A stretch of DNA of 64,000 nt from Mucilaginibacter sp. PPCGB 2223 (GTDB lineage: Bacteria > Bacteroidota > Bacteroidia > Sphingobacteriales > Sphingobacteriaceae): the NCBI RefSeq assembly GCF_001705515.1, contig NZ_MDJS01000001.1, forward strand, positions 2,294,001 to 2,358,000, read 5' to 3'. This document shows, piece by piece, positions 17,875 to 26,475 of this stretch. The position numbers were made by a program, and so were the translations under genes. The notes beneath the pieces are model-generated. The model saw nothing but the letters and a program-made list of their open reading frames with translations. It did not search any database and had not been told where the DNA came from. Every line of letters begins with the position of its first letter. Position 1 is the first letter of the stretch.

Positions 17875-19027
17875 TAGCAAACGTTTCTTTTAAGATAGCG
17901 CTTAGCTTGCCCAGCCTTTCGTCGTTAACAAACTGGTTATTGCCAATATATATGCCGTTTTCCTGAACCACCTGCGCATTTTTAAAATCGGCATAGTTGC
18001 CATACTGTTTAAAACATGGTTGTACCAGTAAGTTGCCACTGATAATAGGGCGGCTTTCGATCTGGTTTTCGATCAGTATCTTTTTAAACAGGTCCTTATC
18101 CTTTTTATTTTTAAAGATGAACGGCAGGCAGAATGACGAGATACCAGGGTTATCCACCACGTATAACAGGTCGCTTATCGGTGCAATGATATCCAGGTAC
18201 TTTTTATGGTTGGCATTACGAATGGCAATGTATTTATCCAGGTGTTTCAATTGTTCAATACCCAAAACAGCATGCAATTCGGTATTTCTGAAATTATACC
18301 CATGCGTTAAAAACAAAAAGTTAAAGTCGATATCGGGATACATATCCTTGTACTTTTGATGTTTGGAAGGATGTAACTCCCTGGCCAGGCCGTGTGATCT
18401 CTTCAGGATGAAAAGGTCGTTCAGCTCGTCATTATCGGTACAGATGGTACCGCCTTCAACAGTTGTTAAATGGTGGCCCCAATAAAAGCTGAAGGTACTT
18501 GCCACGCCAAAGTTCCCAACTTTTTTGCCGTTATAAGTAGCCCCGTGCGATTCGCAGCAATCCTCCAGTATCAGCAAGTTATGCTTATCGGCAATTTCTT
18601 TTATTTTATCCATATTGGCTGGCAGGCCGATAAGGTGTGTAATGAGGATGATTTTGGTTTTAGGCGTAATAGCAGCTTCGAGCTTATCGCAATCAAAGGA
18701 AAAATCAGTTAGGTTCACGTCAACAAAAACCGGGGTCAGTTTTGTTTGGATTACCGAGGTAATGTTGGTTGTCCAGGTTACGGCGGGCACCAGCACTTCT
18801 GCACCATCCTCAAGGCCGTAATACTCTTTCACGGCGTCCATCATGATCAGGTCGGCAGAGCTACCCGAGTTTACATAAGTTGAATAACCGATCTGTTGCC
18901 AGGCAGACCATGCGGCTTCAAATTGCTTTACTTTTTCAAACTGTGTAAAACGCTCGGTCGAATTTATAAAATCAACAAGATATTGTTTATCAACGTCTTC
19001 GAGTATATTTTCCTGTAATTTCCACAT
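17858..19027 (-). CDS. colD: GDP-4-keto-6-deoxymannose 3-dehydratase (ColD-like, DegT family)
   Basis: A 389-residue DegT/DnrJ/EryC1 family PLP protein. ILEDCCESHG contains the Asp (156) that binds the pyridine nitrogen. The usual Schiff-base Lys is replaced by His: FSFYWGHHLTTVEGG has His185 at the Lys position. This His is the hallmark of the 3-dehydratases that use PMP and glutamate, ColD (GDP-sugar) and RfbH (CDP-sugar), rather than the aminotransferases. No iron-sulfur cysteine cluster of RfbH type is seen. With Gmd and a Fcl/ColC-like gene in the same operon, ColD is the better call, predicting GDP-4-keto-3,6-dideoxymannose. Confidence 0.8.
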   Translation of the reverse strand: MWKLQENILEDVDKQYLVDFINSTERFTQFEKVKQFEAAWSAWQQIGYSTYVNSGSSADLIMMDAVKEYYGLEDGAEVLVPAVTWTTNITSVIQTKLTPVFVDVNLTDFSFDCDKLEAAITPKTKIILITHLIGLPANMDKIKEIADKHNLLILEDCCESHGATYNGKKVGNFGVASTFSFYWGHHLTTVEGGTICTDNDELNDLFILKRSHGLARELHPSKHQKYKDMYPDIDFNFLFLTHGYNFRNTELHAVLGIEQLKHLDKYIAIRNANHKKYLDIIAPISDLLYVVDNPGISSFCLPFIFKNKKDKDLFKKILIENQIESRPIISGNLLVQPCFKQYGNYADFKNAQVVQENGIYIGNNQFVNDERLGKLSAILKETFANEYSV

Positions 19028-19039
19028 AATGCTTTTACT

Positions 19040-19990
19040 TTATTGTTTGGTGGTGTATTGAATATAATTGTCTGAAAAATCGTGGTACGCTTTTTCCAGA
19101 TCTTCATCTAAAGTGTCGTTGCTTGTCCAGCCCAGGCCCGAGGCACGCGATACGTCGAGTTGTTTTTTCATGGTGCCATCGGGTTTGGTGGCATCAAACT
19201 GCAATTCGCCTTCGTATCCCGAAATCTCTTTTATCTTTTGTGCCAGGTCTTTAATGGTAATATCCTCCCCGCTGCCGATATTGATGATATCGTTACCCGA
19301 ATAGTTTTGCATAAAAAACAAACACGCATCAGCTAACTGATCTGCAGACAGAACCTCGCGGCGGGGAGTACCCGTCCCCCACAACATTACATGAGGAGCT
19401 TTATTTACCTTAGCTTCATAAAACTTCCTGATCAGCGCTGCTACCAGGTGCGAATTTTGCGAATCGTAGTTATCATTAATACCAAACATATTGGTTGGCA
19501 TCAGGCAGATATTGTTTGTACCGTATTGCTTGTTGTACGACAGGCACAGCTCAACCCCGGCTATTTTTGCCAAAGCGTAAGGCTTGTTTGTTTCTTCGAG
19601 CTTATCGGTAAGCAGGTAATCTTCTTTGATAGGCTGTGGTGCATCTTTCGGATAAATACAACTGCTGCCCAGGTAGAGGAATTTGGTAACCTGATTTTTC
19701 CGCGCTGCTTCCAGTGCGTTAAAGATCATGATCACGTTATCGAAAATAAAATTACCCGGGTAAGTTTTATTGGCCATGATACCGCCAACCGTGCCGGCTG
19801 CAAAGAAAACATAAGCAGGTTTTTCTGATGCGAAGAACTCATCTACCGAAGCCTGGTTCCGTAAATCAAGTTCTTTTGATGTCCGCACTACCAGGTTGGT
19901 ATAGCCTTCTGCCAGCAACTTCCGGTATATTGCCGATCCTACCAATCCCTTGTGGCCGGCCACATATATTTTATCCTGTTTCTCCATCAT
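19040..19990 (-). CDS. GDP-L-fucose synthase or GDP-colitose synthase (Fcl/ColC)
   Basis: A 316-residue bifunctional 3,5-epimerase/4-reductase of the SDR family. It has GHKGLVG at residues 12-18, LGSSCIYPKDAP with the Ser/Cys pair (Cys111), the catalytic Tyr138-x3-Lys142 (YALAK), and His181 in QNSHLVAALIRKF, matching the E. coli fucose synthase site. Fcl turns GDP-4-keto-6-deoxymannose into GDP-L-fucose; ColC is the close relative acting on the 3-deoxy compound. The ColD-like gene immediately downstream favours ColC, but the sequence alone does not decide. Its start overlaps the upstream SDR stop (ATGATGA). Confidence 0.83.
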   Translation of the reverse strand: MMEKQDKIYVAGHKGLVGSAIYRKLLAEGYTNLVVRTSKELDLRNQASVDEFFASEKPAYVFFAAGTVGGIMANKTYPGNFIFDNVIMIFNALEAARKNQVTKFLYLGSSCIYPKDAPQPIKEDYLLTDKLEETNKPYALAKIAGVELCLSYNKQYGTNNICLMPTNMFGINDNYDSQNSHLVAALIRKFYEAKVNKAPHVMLWGTGTPRREVLSADQLADACLFFMQNYSGNDIINIGSGEDITIKDLAQKIKEISGYEGELQFDATKPDGTMKKQLDVSRASGLGWTSNDTLDEDLEKAYHDFSDNYIQYTTKQ

Positions 19991-21006
19991 GTGTTTATAT
20001 CTAAGTACCAGTTGATGGTCCTTTCCAACCCTTCGTTTAAGGATATATAATCTGTTTTCCCAAACTCCGTACGTACGCGGGTCATATCCAGCTGTACATC
20101 TGCCGGCGCTCCTGATACACTTTGTGTGCTTGCGGGCACAATAACCGGGACGTTCATGATTTTACCGATATTTTGCGCCAACCCTGCAATTGAGGTTTGC
20201 GAATTACCGCCCAGGTTATATACATTTTGCGTGCCTTTAAGCAAAATATGCCACATAATCTCCACCGCATCGGCAATATAACAGTAAGTACGCAGGGCCT
20301 TACCATCGTCGAGCATCTGTATCTGGCCTTGCAGGGCTTTTTCGATAAAAGATAAAATTACCCTTTTATCTCCTTTTTTTGTGCCTGGCCCATAGGTGTG
20401 TGCCAATCGTACCGACGATGCGCTTAAACCTTTGGTGCTATAAGCATAGCAAATAGCCTCGCCGCCGCGTTTACCTTCGATATAACAAGCCCTTGGATGC
20501 GATGTATTGGTATTACCGATCTGCTCTTCGGTGTACACCTGTGCATCCAGGCCGCTGTAAACCTCGCTGCTGCTTACAAACAAAAACCTGCCGCCTTTAT
20601 TCAGCTTGTCAAAAAGCAAGAACGTCGAAAATGTGTTCAGCTTTAAAGTCTTCTCGGGCTCATCCATAAATTTCATGGGCTGCCCGTAACCCGCCGCATG
20701 AACTATAAAATCGGCCTTAGGCAAACTCTTGCAAAACTCATAATCGGTTATATCACCTTTAAATATCTGCAGGTTTGCAAATTCGCCCTGTAGCAGGTAA
20801 TCCGGTAACTCCGACCTGAAAACCGCTACAGTTTTAATATTCAGCCCTTGCTCATTTAATAGCTTAAGGCAGGTAATAAAATATACACCCAATAAGCCCG
20901 AGGCGCCCGATATCAAAATGGTTTTACCATCAAGAGCACTAAAATCAATTTTGCTGCAAATTGATTCTGCATCCTCATTAATAATATTTTTAACGCCGAC
21001 TGCCAT
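19987..21006 (-). CDS. NAD-dependent SDR epimerase/dehydratase
   Basis: A 339-residue extended SDR with a 25-residue lead before the Rossmann loop GASGLLG (34-40). FVSSSEVYSG is the Ser site and YIEGKRGGE the Tyr175-x3-Lys179 pair. The sequence DGKALRTYCYIADAV is the usual arginine/tyrosine motif of the dTDP-glucose dehydratase and UDP-xylose synthase branch. I do not recognise its substrate. It sits between the E1 beta gene (sharing one base) and the Fcl/ColC-like gene, so it probably reduces, epimerises or dehydrates an intermediate of the GDP-sugar series, possibly a product of the E1 pair. Confidence 0.8.
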   Translation of the reverse strand: MAVGVKNIINEDAESICSKIDFSALDGKTILISGASGLLGVYFITCLKLLNEQGLNIKTVAVFRSELPDYLLQGEFANLQIFKGDITDYEFCKSLPKADFIVHAAGYGQPMKFMDEPEKTLKLNTFSTFLLFDKLNKGGRFLFVSSSEVYSGLDAQVYTEEQIGNTNTSHPRACYIEGKRGGEAICYAYSTKGLSASSVRLAHTYGPGTKKGDKRVILSFIEKALQGQIQMLDDGKALRTYCYIADAVEIMWHILLKGTQNVYNLGGNSQTSIAGLAQNIGKIMNVPVIVPASTQSVSGAPADVQLDMTRVRTEFGKTDYISLNEGLERTINWYLDINT

Positions 21007-22079
21007 TAAAAAGGCCCTTTAAATGATTTATAAGTTTCGTTTAACGATGTTTTGGCAACCGATAAGCCGTGCCCTCTGCCTTTTACCATTTCTACAATTT
21101 TCATGGTAAAGGTGTAATCATCCGGGTAGAACAGGTCTTCGAGTTTCTTCGTTGTCGGGCATGGCGATGGCTGCATACCCAAAGTAACTACCGGCCCTTT
21201 CAGCATCCGCGGATCGTGTTCGCATATGATGCGTGATATTTCGGCGCAAACCCCGTAGGCCTGCCAGCTGGTATCGGCTATGATAAGATTACCGGTCTTT
21301 TTCACGCTTTCAACAATCATTTCTTTATTGAAATGAGAGATAGAGTGCAAGTCGATGATCTCACAATGGATATCCAGTTCTTTGGCCAAATAATCAGCCA
21401 CACGTTGCGCTTCAATCACCATGATCGACGTAGCTACGATGGTTACATCATCACCTTTGCGCACTAACCTTGATGAAAAAGGATCGTGTTTTGCAGCGTC
21501 TTTTTCGCCGTAGGTCGATTTAAAACTATAATCGTACAATAACCTGTGCTCTATCGAAATGACCGGCCCCTTATAATGCTCAACAGCATGGTTATATGAT
21601 TCGAGTACCGCATCGGCGCTGCTCGGCATCAAAACCACCAATCCGGGAATATGTGCAAACAGCGATTGCAAGCTTTGCGAATGCTGTGCGCCCTGCCCCC
21701 AGCTGCGGCCGATAATCATACGGATGAGCATAGGCACATTAAAATGCCCGCCGTACATGTATTTGTATTTGGCAGCCGTGTTCACTATCTGGCTCATGGC
21801 CAGTAAGCTAAAATCGTTACGGATGTGTGTTTGTATCGGGTACACTCCATTCAAAGCGGCGCCGATACCAATACCGGTATTGCCTTCCTCAGAAAGCGGG
21901 ATGTCAAAAACCCGGTGGGCGCCGTGCTTTTTCGCCAAATCAGTGGTGCTGCCAAAGGTCCCCTTATGATCGTCGACACCCTGCCCCATAATAATTGTAC
22001 CCGGAAAACGCGTTAATGCATCGTCCATCGATGTTAACAGGGCGTCTTTATATTTAATAACTTTTTCGTTATGTTCCAT
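21006..22079 (-). CDS. Thiamine-diphosphate E1 component, beta subunit-like
   Basis: A 357-residue protein resembling the beta chain of pyruvate/branched-chain 2-oxoacid dehydrogenase E1. RVFDIPLSEEGNTGIGIGAA carries the Glu (64) that activates thiamine diphosphate, and RSWGQGAQHSQSLQSLFAHI is the conserved GxQHSQ segment. The C-terminal transketolase domain (DVTIVATSIMVIEAQRVADY; GNLIIADTSWQAYG) is complete. No E2 or E3 gene is in the operon, so a dehydrogenase complex is unlikely; a carbon-carbon bond-forming role in sugar synthesis is my inference. It forms a pair with the alpha gene 15 bases upstream. Confidence 0.87.
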   Translation of the reverse strand: MEHNEKVIKYKDALLTSMDDALTRFPGTIIMGQGVDDHKGTFGSTTDLAKKHGAHRVFDIPLSEEGNTGIGIGAALNGVYPIQTHIRNDFSLLAMSQIVNTAAKYKYMYGGHFNVPMLIRMIIGRSWGQGAQHSQSLQSLFAHIPGLVVLMPSSADAVLESYNHAVEHYKGPVISIEHRLLYDYSFKSTYGEKDAAKHDPFSSRLVRKGDDVTIVATSIMVIEAQRVADYLAKELDIHCEIIDLHSISHFNKEMIVESVKKTGNLIIADTSWQAYGVCAEISRIICEHDPRMLKGPVVTLGMQPSPCPTTKKLEDLFYPDDYTFTMKIVEMVKGRGHGLSVAKTSLNETYKSFKGPF

Positions 22080-22094
22080 TGCAACTATCCTTGA

Positions 22095-23018
22095 TTAATA
22101 AATATCCGCTAACAGTTCTTCATCGGCAGGGACAGGGCTCTCCTCTGCAAATTTTACCGCTGCCTCTATCTCTTTATTAATTTCATCAGTAAACTTTGCC
22201 ACCAGCGCGGCGTCCTGAATCAGCGGATCCTTCTGCTTCCACTGTTCAAATTCGTCCTTTGATCGGTATGGCACGTTATGGTCGTCGCCGATGCCTACGT
22301 GCTCCTTATAGCGGTATGTTTTAATTTCGACTACATAAGGGATGCTCTGCTCACGAACTTCTTTCACTATCCCTTCCATTACCTGGTTTATCTTAGCAAA
22401 ATCGTAACCTTCTTCGATGTATACCGATTTTACGCCATACCCTTTAGCATGTTCGTGAACGACGAAAGCATGGCGCTGCTCGAGTTTGGAGTGTATCGCC
22501 AGGCCGTTATTTTCGCAAACAAAAATTACAGGCAGCTTAAATGCGGCAGCAAAATTGAGCGATTCGTGGTACGAGCCTTCTTCCGAAGCACCATCGCCAA
22601 ACACCGCAACCGATACCTGGTTTTTGTTTAATATTTTACTCGCAAGGGCCGAACCTACCGCGTTTGATATGGTGCTGGCAACAACTGCCGACGAGCCCAT
22701 AAAGTTTACTTTCTTCGAAGCCAGGTGCATTGAGCCCGCCTTGCCTTTACCGCAACCGGTAACTTTACCGTACAGTTCGGCAAACATTTCGTTCAGGTCG
22801 CCGCCTTTAGCCAGGTAATAAGCATGGCACCGGTACGATGTATACACCATATCGGTTACCAGCAGGTTATTACATATACCTGCGGCCAACGCTTCCTGAC
22901 CTATTGACAGGTGGACAGGGCTCTGGATTTTATCCGAAGGATATATTTCAGCTATCTTCTCTTCCACAAGCCTTATCCGTAAGGATTGGTAAAAAAGCTT
23001 CTCGTATAACGCGTCCAT
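22095..23018 (-). CDS. Thiamine-diphosphate E1 component, alpha subunit-like
   Basis: A 307-residue E1 alpha homologue. The thiamine-diphosphate motif runs from GDGASEEGSYHESLNFAAAF (Gly141) to CENN (Asn170-171); YTSYRCHAYYLAKGGD is the conserved Arg-x-His segment, and GSMHLA matches the usual alpha-subunit loop. The length is shorter than most PDH alpha chains because the C-terminal region is reduced. As with the beta gene, no lipoyl E2 is encoded here. Pairs of this kind are found inside some O-antigen and capsule loci; their reaction is not settled as far as I know. Confidence 0.87.
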   Translation of the reverse strand: MDALYEKLFYQSLRIRLVEEKIAEIYPSDKIQSPVHLSIGQEALAAGICNNLLVTDMVYTSYRCHAYYLAKGGDLNEMFAELYGKVTGCGKGKAGSMHLASKKVNFMGSSAVVASTISNAVGSALASKILNKNQVSVAVFGDGASEEGSYHESLNFAAAFKLPVIFVCENNGLAIHSKLEQRHAFVVHEHAKGYGVKSVYIEEGYDFAKINQVMEGIVKEVREQSIPYVVEIKTYRYKEHVGIGDDHNVPYRSKDEFEQWKQKDPLIQDAALVAKFTDEINKEIEAAVKFAEESPVPADEELLADIY

Positions 23019-23036
23019 ACTTATTGATTATAATTT

Positions 23037-24317
23037 TTATAGTTTACTAAAATCCCACTCGCACCTGTTAAGCACAGTGGTGAAATCGCCCGCCGCTTTT
23101 CCGTAAAACGCCATGTACGAATTCAAGTCTTCGATATAAAACTTCAGCACGTCCTGATGTACATCCAGGTTCACTGTGCCCCTGTTATGAGCATAAATAT
23201 CTATCGTATAAGAATCGGGCAACAAAAAGTTGTTAGGTATCTTAACTTTGGCCTGGTATTTACCAGGATCCAGATCTAAGGTTTTGCCGGTATTCGCATC
23301 CGACAGGCTGGTAAAAAACACGTTTACGCCCGACGAATTTTTAAAGCAAACACTAATTTCGACATTGACTGATTTCTCTGCGACGATAAAATCGAGTAAA
23401 ACATAAAAATCAATGTCGTTTGTTAACAGGCTTCCATCATTATTATCGTCGGTTATAGCTATGTATGTAAAATACAGAGCTGAGTTTTTTTCGGGGAGGA
23501 TAACCGAGTTTGCAGCAATTTGATTACTATCTGCAAGATAGTGGCTGATTACATCGGCCGTAAGACCTTGCTTTTCGACCGAACCCTGATTTAAAAGTAT
23601 TGAATGTGTGCACAACTGTTTGATGGCCGACATGGTATGGCTTACAAATAAAACCGTACGCCCTTCGCCTTTGCTCACATCACCCATTTTACCGAGGCAT
23701 TTTTTCTGAAACTCCGAATCGCCTACTGCAAGTACCTCGTCCACTATTAAAATCTCCGATTCGAGGTGCGCTGCTACTGCGAACGCCAACCTTACATACA
23801 TACCCGAAGAATATCTTTTTACCGGGGTGTCGATATAACGCTCAACACCGGCAAAATCAACAATTTCATCAAATTTGCGTTTAATCTCATCTTTCCGCAT
23901 GCCAAGTATGGCACCGTTTAAGAATATGTTGTCACGCCCGCTCAAATCGGGATGGAAGCCCGTACCAACTTCCAGTAAACTCGCTATCCGTCCTTTAATC
24001 TTTGCTGTGCCCGTTGTGGGTAGGGTAACCCTGCTCAAAATTTTAAGCAAAGTACTTTTACCTGCGCCGTTACGGCCTATAATGCCTACCGCATCACCTT
24101 GTTCAATTTCAAAATTTATATCTCTTAACGACCAGACATAATCACTGTTTCCGGCTTTTGTCCGATCATTGGTTTCGCCGATCTTAAGGTATGGATCTTC
24201 TTTGCCTCGTATGGCGTGCCACCAACGGTTCAAATCACTCACCATCGAACCCGTGCCAATTTCGCCAAGACGATATTGCTTTGAAATATTTTGAACGCTT
24301 ATAACGCTATTGCTCAT
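23037..24317 (-). CDS. wzt: Polysaccharide ABC exporter ATP-binding protein with C-terminal sugar-recognition domain (Wzt)
   Basis: A 426-residue ATPase that with Wzm exports lipid-linked glycan across the inner membrane. Walker A is GRNGAGKST (81-89), the signature is YSSGM (169-173), Walker B is ILIVDE (189-194) and the switch His is 227. Residues 270-426 add a beta-rich domain (SALYFTYIAITDDNNDG onward) matching the Wzt carbohydrate-binding domain that recognises the finished O-polysaccharide in E. coli O8/O9. The C-terminal domain predicts that the chain carries a recognisable terminal modification. Wzm lies directly upstream. Confidence 0.9.
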   Translation of the reverse strand: MSNSVISVQNISKQYRLGEIGTGSMVSDLNRWWHAIRGKEDPYLKIGETNDRTKAGNSDYVWSLRDINFEIEQGDAVGIIGRNGAGKSTLLKILSRVTLPTTGTAKIKGRIASLLEVGTGFHPDLSGRDNIFLNGAILGMRKDEIKRKFDEIVDFAGVERYIDTPVKRYSSGMYVRLAFAVAAHLESEILIVDEVLAVGDSEFQKKCLGKMGDVSKGEGRTVLFVSHTMSAIKQLCTHSILLNQGSVEKQGLTADVISHYLADSNQIAANSVILPEKNSALYFTYIAITDDNNDGSLLTNDIDFYVLLDFIVAEKSVNVEISVCFKNSSGVNVFFTSLSDANTGKTLDLDPGKYQAKVKIPNNFLLPDSYTIDIYAHNRGTVNLDVHQDVLKFYIEDLNSYMAFYGKAAGDFTTVLNRCEWDFSKL

Positions 24318-24379
24318 TACATTTAATTTCGGTGTGCCAGTAACACGCAGTTTTCTGCTTTTAGTTTTTTATCAGATAG

Positions 24380-25237
24380 TTAAACAGTATCCATAAAGGT
24401 TTTCTCGACTTTATTAAAATAGATTGCCCCAATGATCAGTACAACTATCATGAAAATAACACTGTATAAAATTGAACCGGTATCAACCGTACCCTTGCCA
24501 AATAATGAATATCTGAATGCCTCAACAATTGATGTTAAGGGGTTTATTGTGATCACCCATTTGTATGGTTTGCTTTGCAGATAAGAAAGCGGATAGCCAA
24601 TTGGAGTTACATACATGCCCAGTTGTACCGCAAAAGTGAGCAATACAGCAAAATCGCGGTATTTTGTAGTAACCGAAGAAATAATGATACCACAACCTAA
24701 ACCAATCCCTGCCATGAGTAATATCAAAACAGGTATAAGTAACCAATTAACTGAGAATACGATTGGTATATGTTTAAAGAGAGCAAAATACAGCATCATC
24801 ACAAAAAGCAATAAAAACTGTATACCAAACTTTACAATGTTTGACATCACTACCGAAAGTGGCAGGATGAGCCTCGGGAAATATACTTTTCCGAATATTG
24901 GTGCATTCGCTACAAAAGTATTCGCTGTATTGGTCAAACAGGTTGAAAAATAGGTCCAGATGGTTATGCCCGACATATAGAACAATATTGGCTCAATACC
25001 ATCAGTAGATATTTTAGCAATTTTGCCGAATACCAACAAAAACATCAGTGTAGTAAATACCGGCTGAATAACGTGCCATAAAGGCCCCAGTATGGTTTGT
25101 TTATATTGGGCGACAAAGTCGCGGCGTACAAAAAGCCACATCAGATCGCGATAATGCCACAGCTCTTTTAAATTAATATTGAGCAGGCTACTTTTGGGCT
25201 TGATCTCCAGATCCCACGTTTGCGTTATATCGTCCAT
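24380..25237 (-). CDS. wzm: Polysaccharide ABC exporter permease (Wzm)
   Basis: A 285-residue inner membrane protein with six predicted transmembrane segments after a cytoplasmic N-terminus (LKELWHYRDLMWLFVRRDF). The pattern VAQYKQTILGPLWHVIQPVF is conserved in the ABC-2 permeases of O-antigen and teichoic acid export. It pairs with the Wzt gene 62 bases downstream. An exporter of this type makes the chain complete in the cytoplasm, so no Wzy polymerase would be needed for this polymer. Confidence 0.9.
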   Translation of the reverse strand: MDDITQTWDLEIKPKSSLLNINLKELWHYRDLMWLFVRRDFVAQYKQTILGPLWHVIQPVFTTLMFLLVFGKIAKISTDGIEPILFYMSGITIWTYFSTCLTNTANTFVANAPIFGKVYFPRLILPLSVVMSNIVKFGIQFLLLFVMMLYFALFKHIPIVFSVNWLLIPVLILLMAGIGLGCGIIISSVTTKYRDFAVLLTFAVQLGMYVTPIGYPLSYLQSKPYKWVITINPLTSIVEAFRYSLFGKGTVDTGSILYSVIFMIVVLIIGAIYFNKVEKTFMDTV

Positions 25238-25297
25238 TCTCTGTCTTTATATTCTCGGTGTATTCTACAATTTGCGGCCTAAAATGTGCCATAGGCA

Positions 25298-26410
25298 TTA
25301 ATCAAACTGATGCTTGATATTATAGCCGGATGATTTCAGAAAACTTTCCTTTTTAAAGTGCTCTACATCTGAAGCTACCATCTCCTTAACCAGCATAGCC
25401 AGATCGTATTTAGGTGTCCAGCCAAGTTTGGTTTTTGATTTGGTCGGGTCGCCGATCAGCAGATCAACTTCTGTCGGGCGGAAATATGCCGGGTCGACAG
25501 CTACAATTTGTTTTCCGGTTTCAAGCTGATATTCGGGGTTTGAGCATGATACCACGTATCCTTTCTCGTCAACACCTTCGCCTTTAAACTCTACTTCGAT
25601 ACCGACTTCTTTAAACGCCATGCGCACAAACTCGCGCACACGGGTTGTAACACCGGTTGCGATAACGTAATCTTCAGGTGTTTCCTGCTGTAAAATCAGG
25701 TACATTGCCTCAACGTAATCTTTGGCGTGTCCCCAGTCGCGCTGAGCATCCAGGTTTCCCAGGAACAGGCAATCCTGTAAGCCGGCCGATATTTTGGCAA
25801 CTGCCCGGGTGATTTTACGCGTAACAAAAGTTTCGCCGCGTAAAGGGCTTTCGTGGTTGAACAGGATACCGTTGCAGGCATAAATACCGTATGCTTCGCG
25901 GTAGTTTACCGTAATCCAGTAAGCATACATTTTCGCTACGGCGTAAGGTGAGCGTGGGTAGAATGGCGTAGTTTCTGACTGGGGAACGGCCTGCACCAAA
26001 CCATACAACTCTGATGTTGAAGCCTGGTATACTTTGGTTTTTTTCTCCAGACCTAAAATTCTGATAGCTTCAAGAATACGCAGTGTACCTATACCATCAG
26101 CATTAGCAGTATACTCGGGAGTATCAAAACTTACCTTTACGTGCGACATCGCACCAAGGTTATAAATTTCATCCGGCTGAACCTGCTGGATGATCCTGAT
26201 CAGGTTTGTCGAGTCAGACAGATCGCCATAATGGAGTTTGAACTTTACATTCTTCTCGTGCGGATCCTGATATAAATGATCTATCCTGTCGGTATTTAAC
26301 AACGAGCTCCTGCGCTTAATACCATGAACTTCGTATCCTTTTCCTAACAATAGCTCTGTAAGATAAGCTCCATCCTGACCGGTTACGCCTGTTATTAATG
26401 CTTTTTTCAT
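25298..26410 (-). CDS. gmd: GDP-mannose 4,6-dehydratase
   Basis: A 370-residue SDR dehydratase converting GDP-mannose to GDP-4-keto-6-deoxymannose. GVTGQDG (8-14) is the NADP loop, [10 protein letters not shown] and [12 protein letters not shown] are hallmark Gmd segments, STSELYG (131-137) and the Tyr156-x3-Lys160 pair (SPYAVAK) make the catalytic set, and [20 protein letters not shown] is the characteristic lid. Length and sequence match the family along the whole protein. It is the entry enzyme for the deoxy-GDP-sugars made by the ColD- and ColC-like genes downstream. A tandem repeat of 23 bases lies just before its start. Confidence 0.95.
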   Translation of the reverse strand: MKKALITGVTGQDGAYLTELLLGKGYEVHGIKRRSSLLNTDRIDHLYQDPHEKNVKFKLHYGDLSDSTNLIRIIQQVQPDEIYNLGAMSHVKVSFDTPEYTANADGIGTLRILEAIRILGLEKKTKVYQASTSELYGLVQAVPQSETTPFYPRSPYAVAKMYAYWITVNYREAYGIYACNGILFNHESPLRGETFVTRKITRAVAKISAGLQDCLFLGNLDAQRDWGHAKDYVEAMYLILQQETPEDYVIATGVTTRVREFVRMAFKEVGIEVEFKGEGVDEKGYVVSCSNPEYQLETGKQIVAVDPAYFRPTEVDLLIGDPTKSKTKLGWTPKYDLAMLVKEMVASDVEHFKKESFLKSSGYNIKHQFD

Positions 26411-26468
26411 TATGTTTTGATAAATTCTGTTTTTATGTTTTGATAAATTCTGTTTTATGTTTGATAAG
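26411..26468. repeat. Tandem repeat of a 23-base unit, gmd leader
   Basis: Two exact adjacent copies (26411-26433 and 26434-26456) of a unit beginning TATGTTTTGATAAATTC, followed by the start of a third copy with one T lost. It occupies the gap between wzc and the gmd start codon. Nothing suggests a terminator. It could alter ribosome loading on gmd or simply be a slippage product. Confidence 0.9.
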
Positions 26469-26475
26469 TGCGCTA

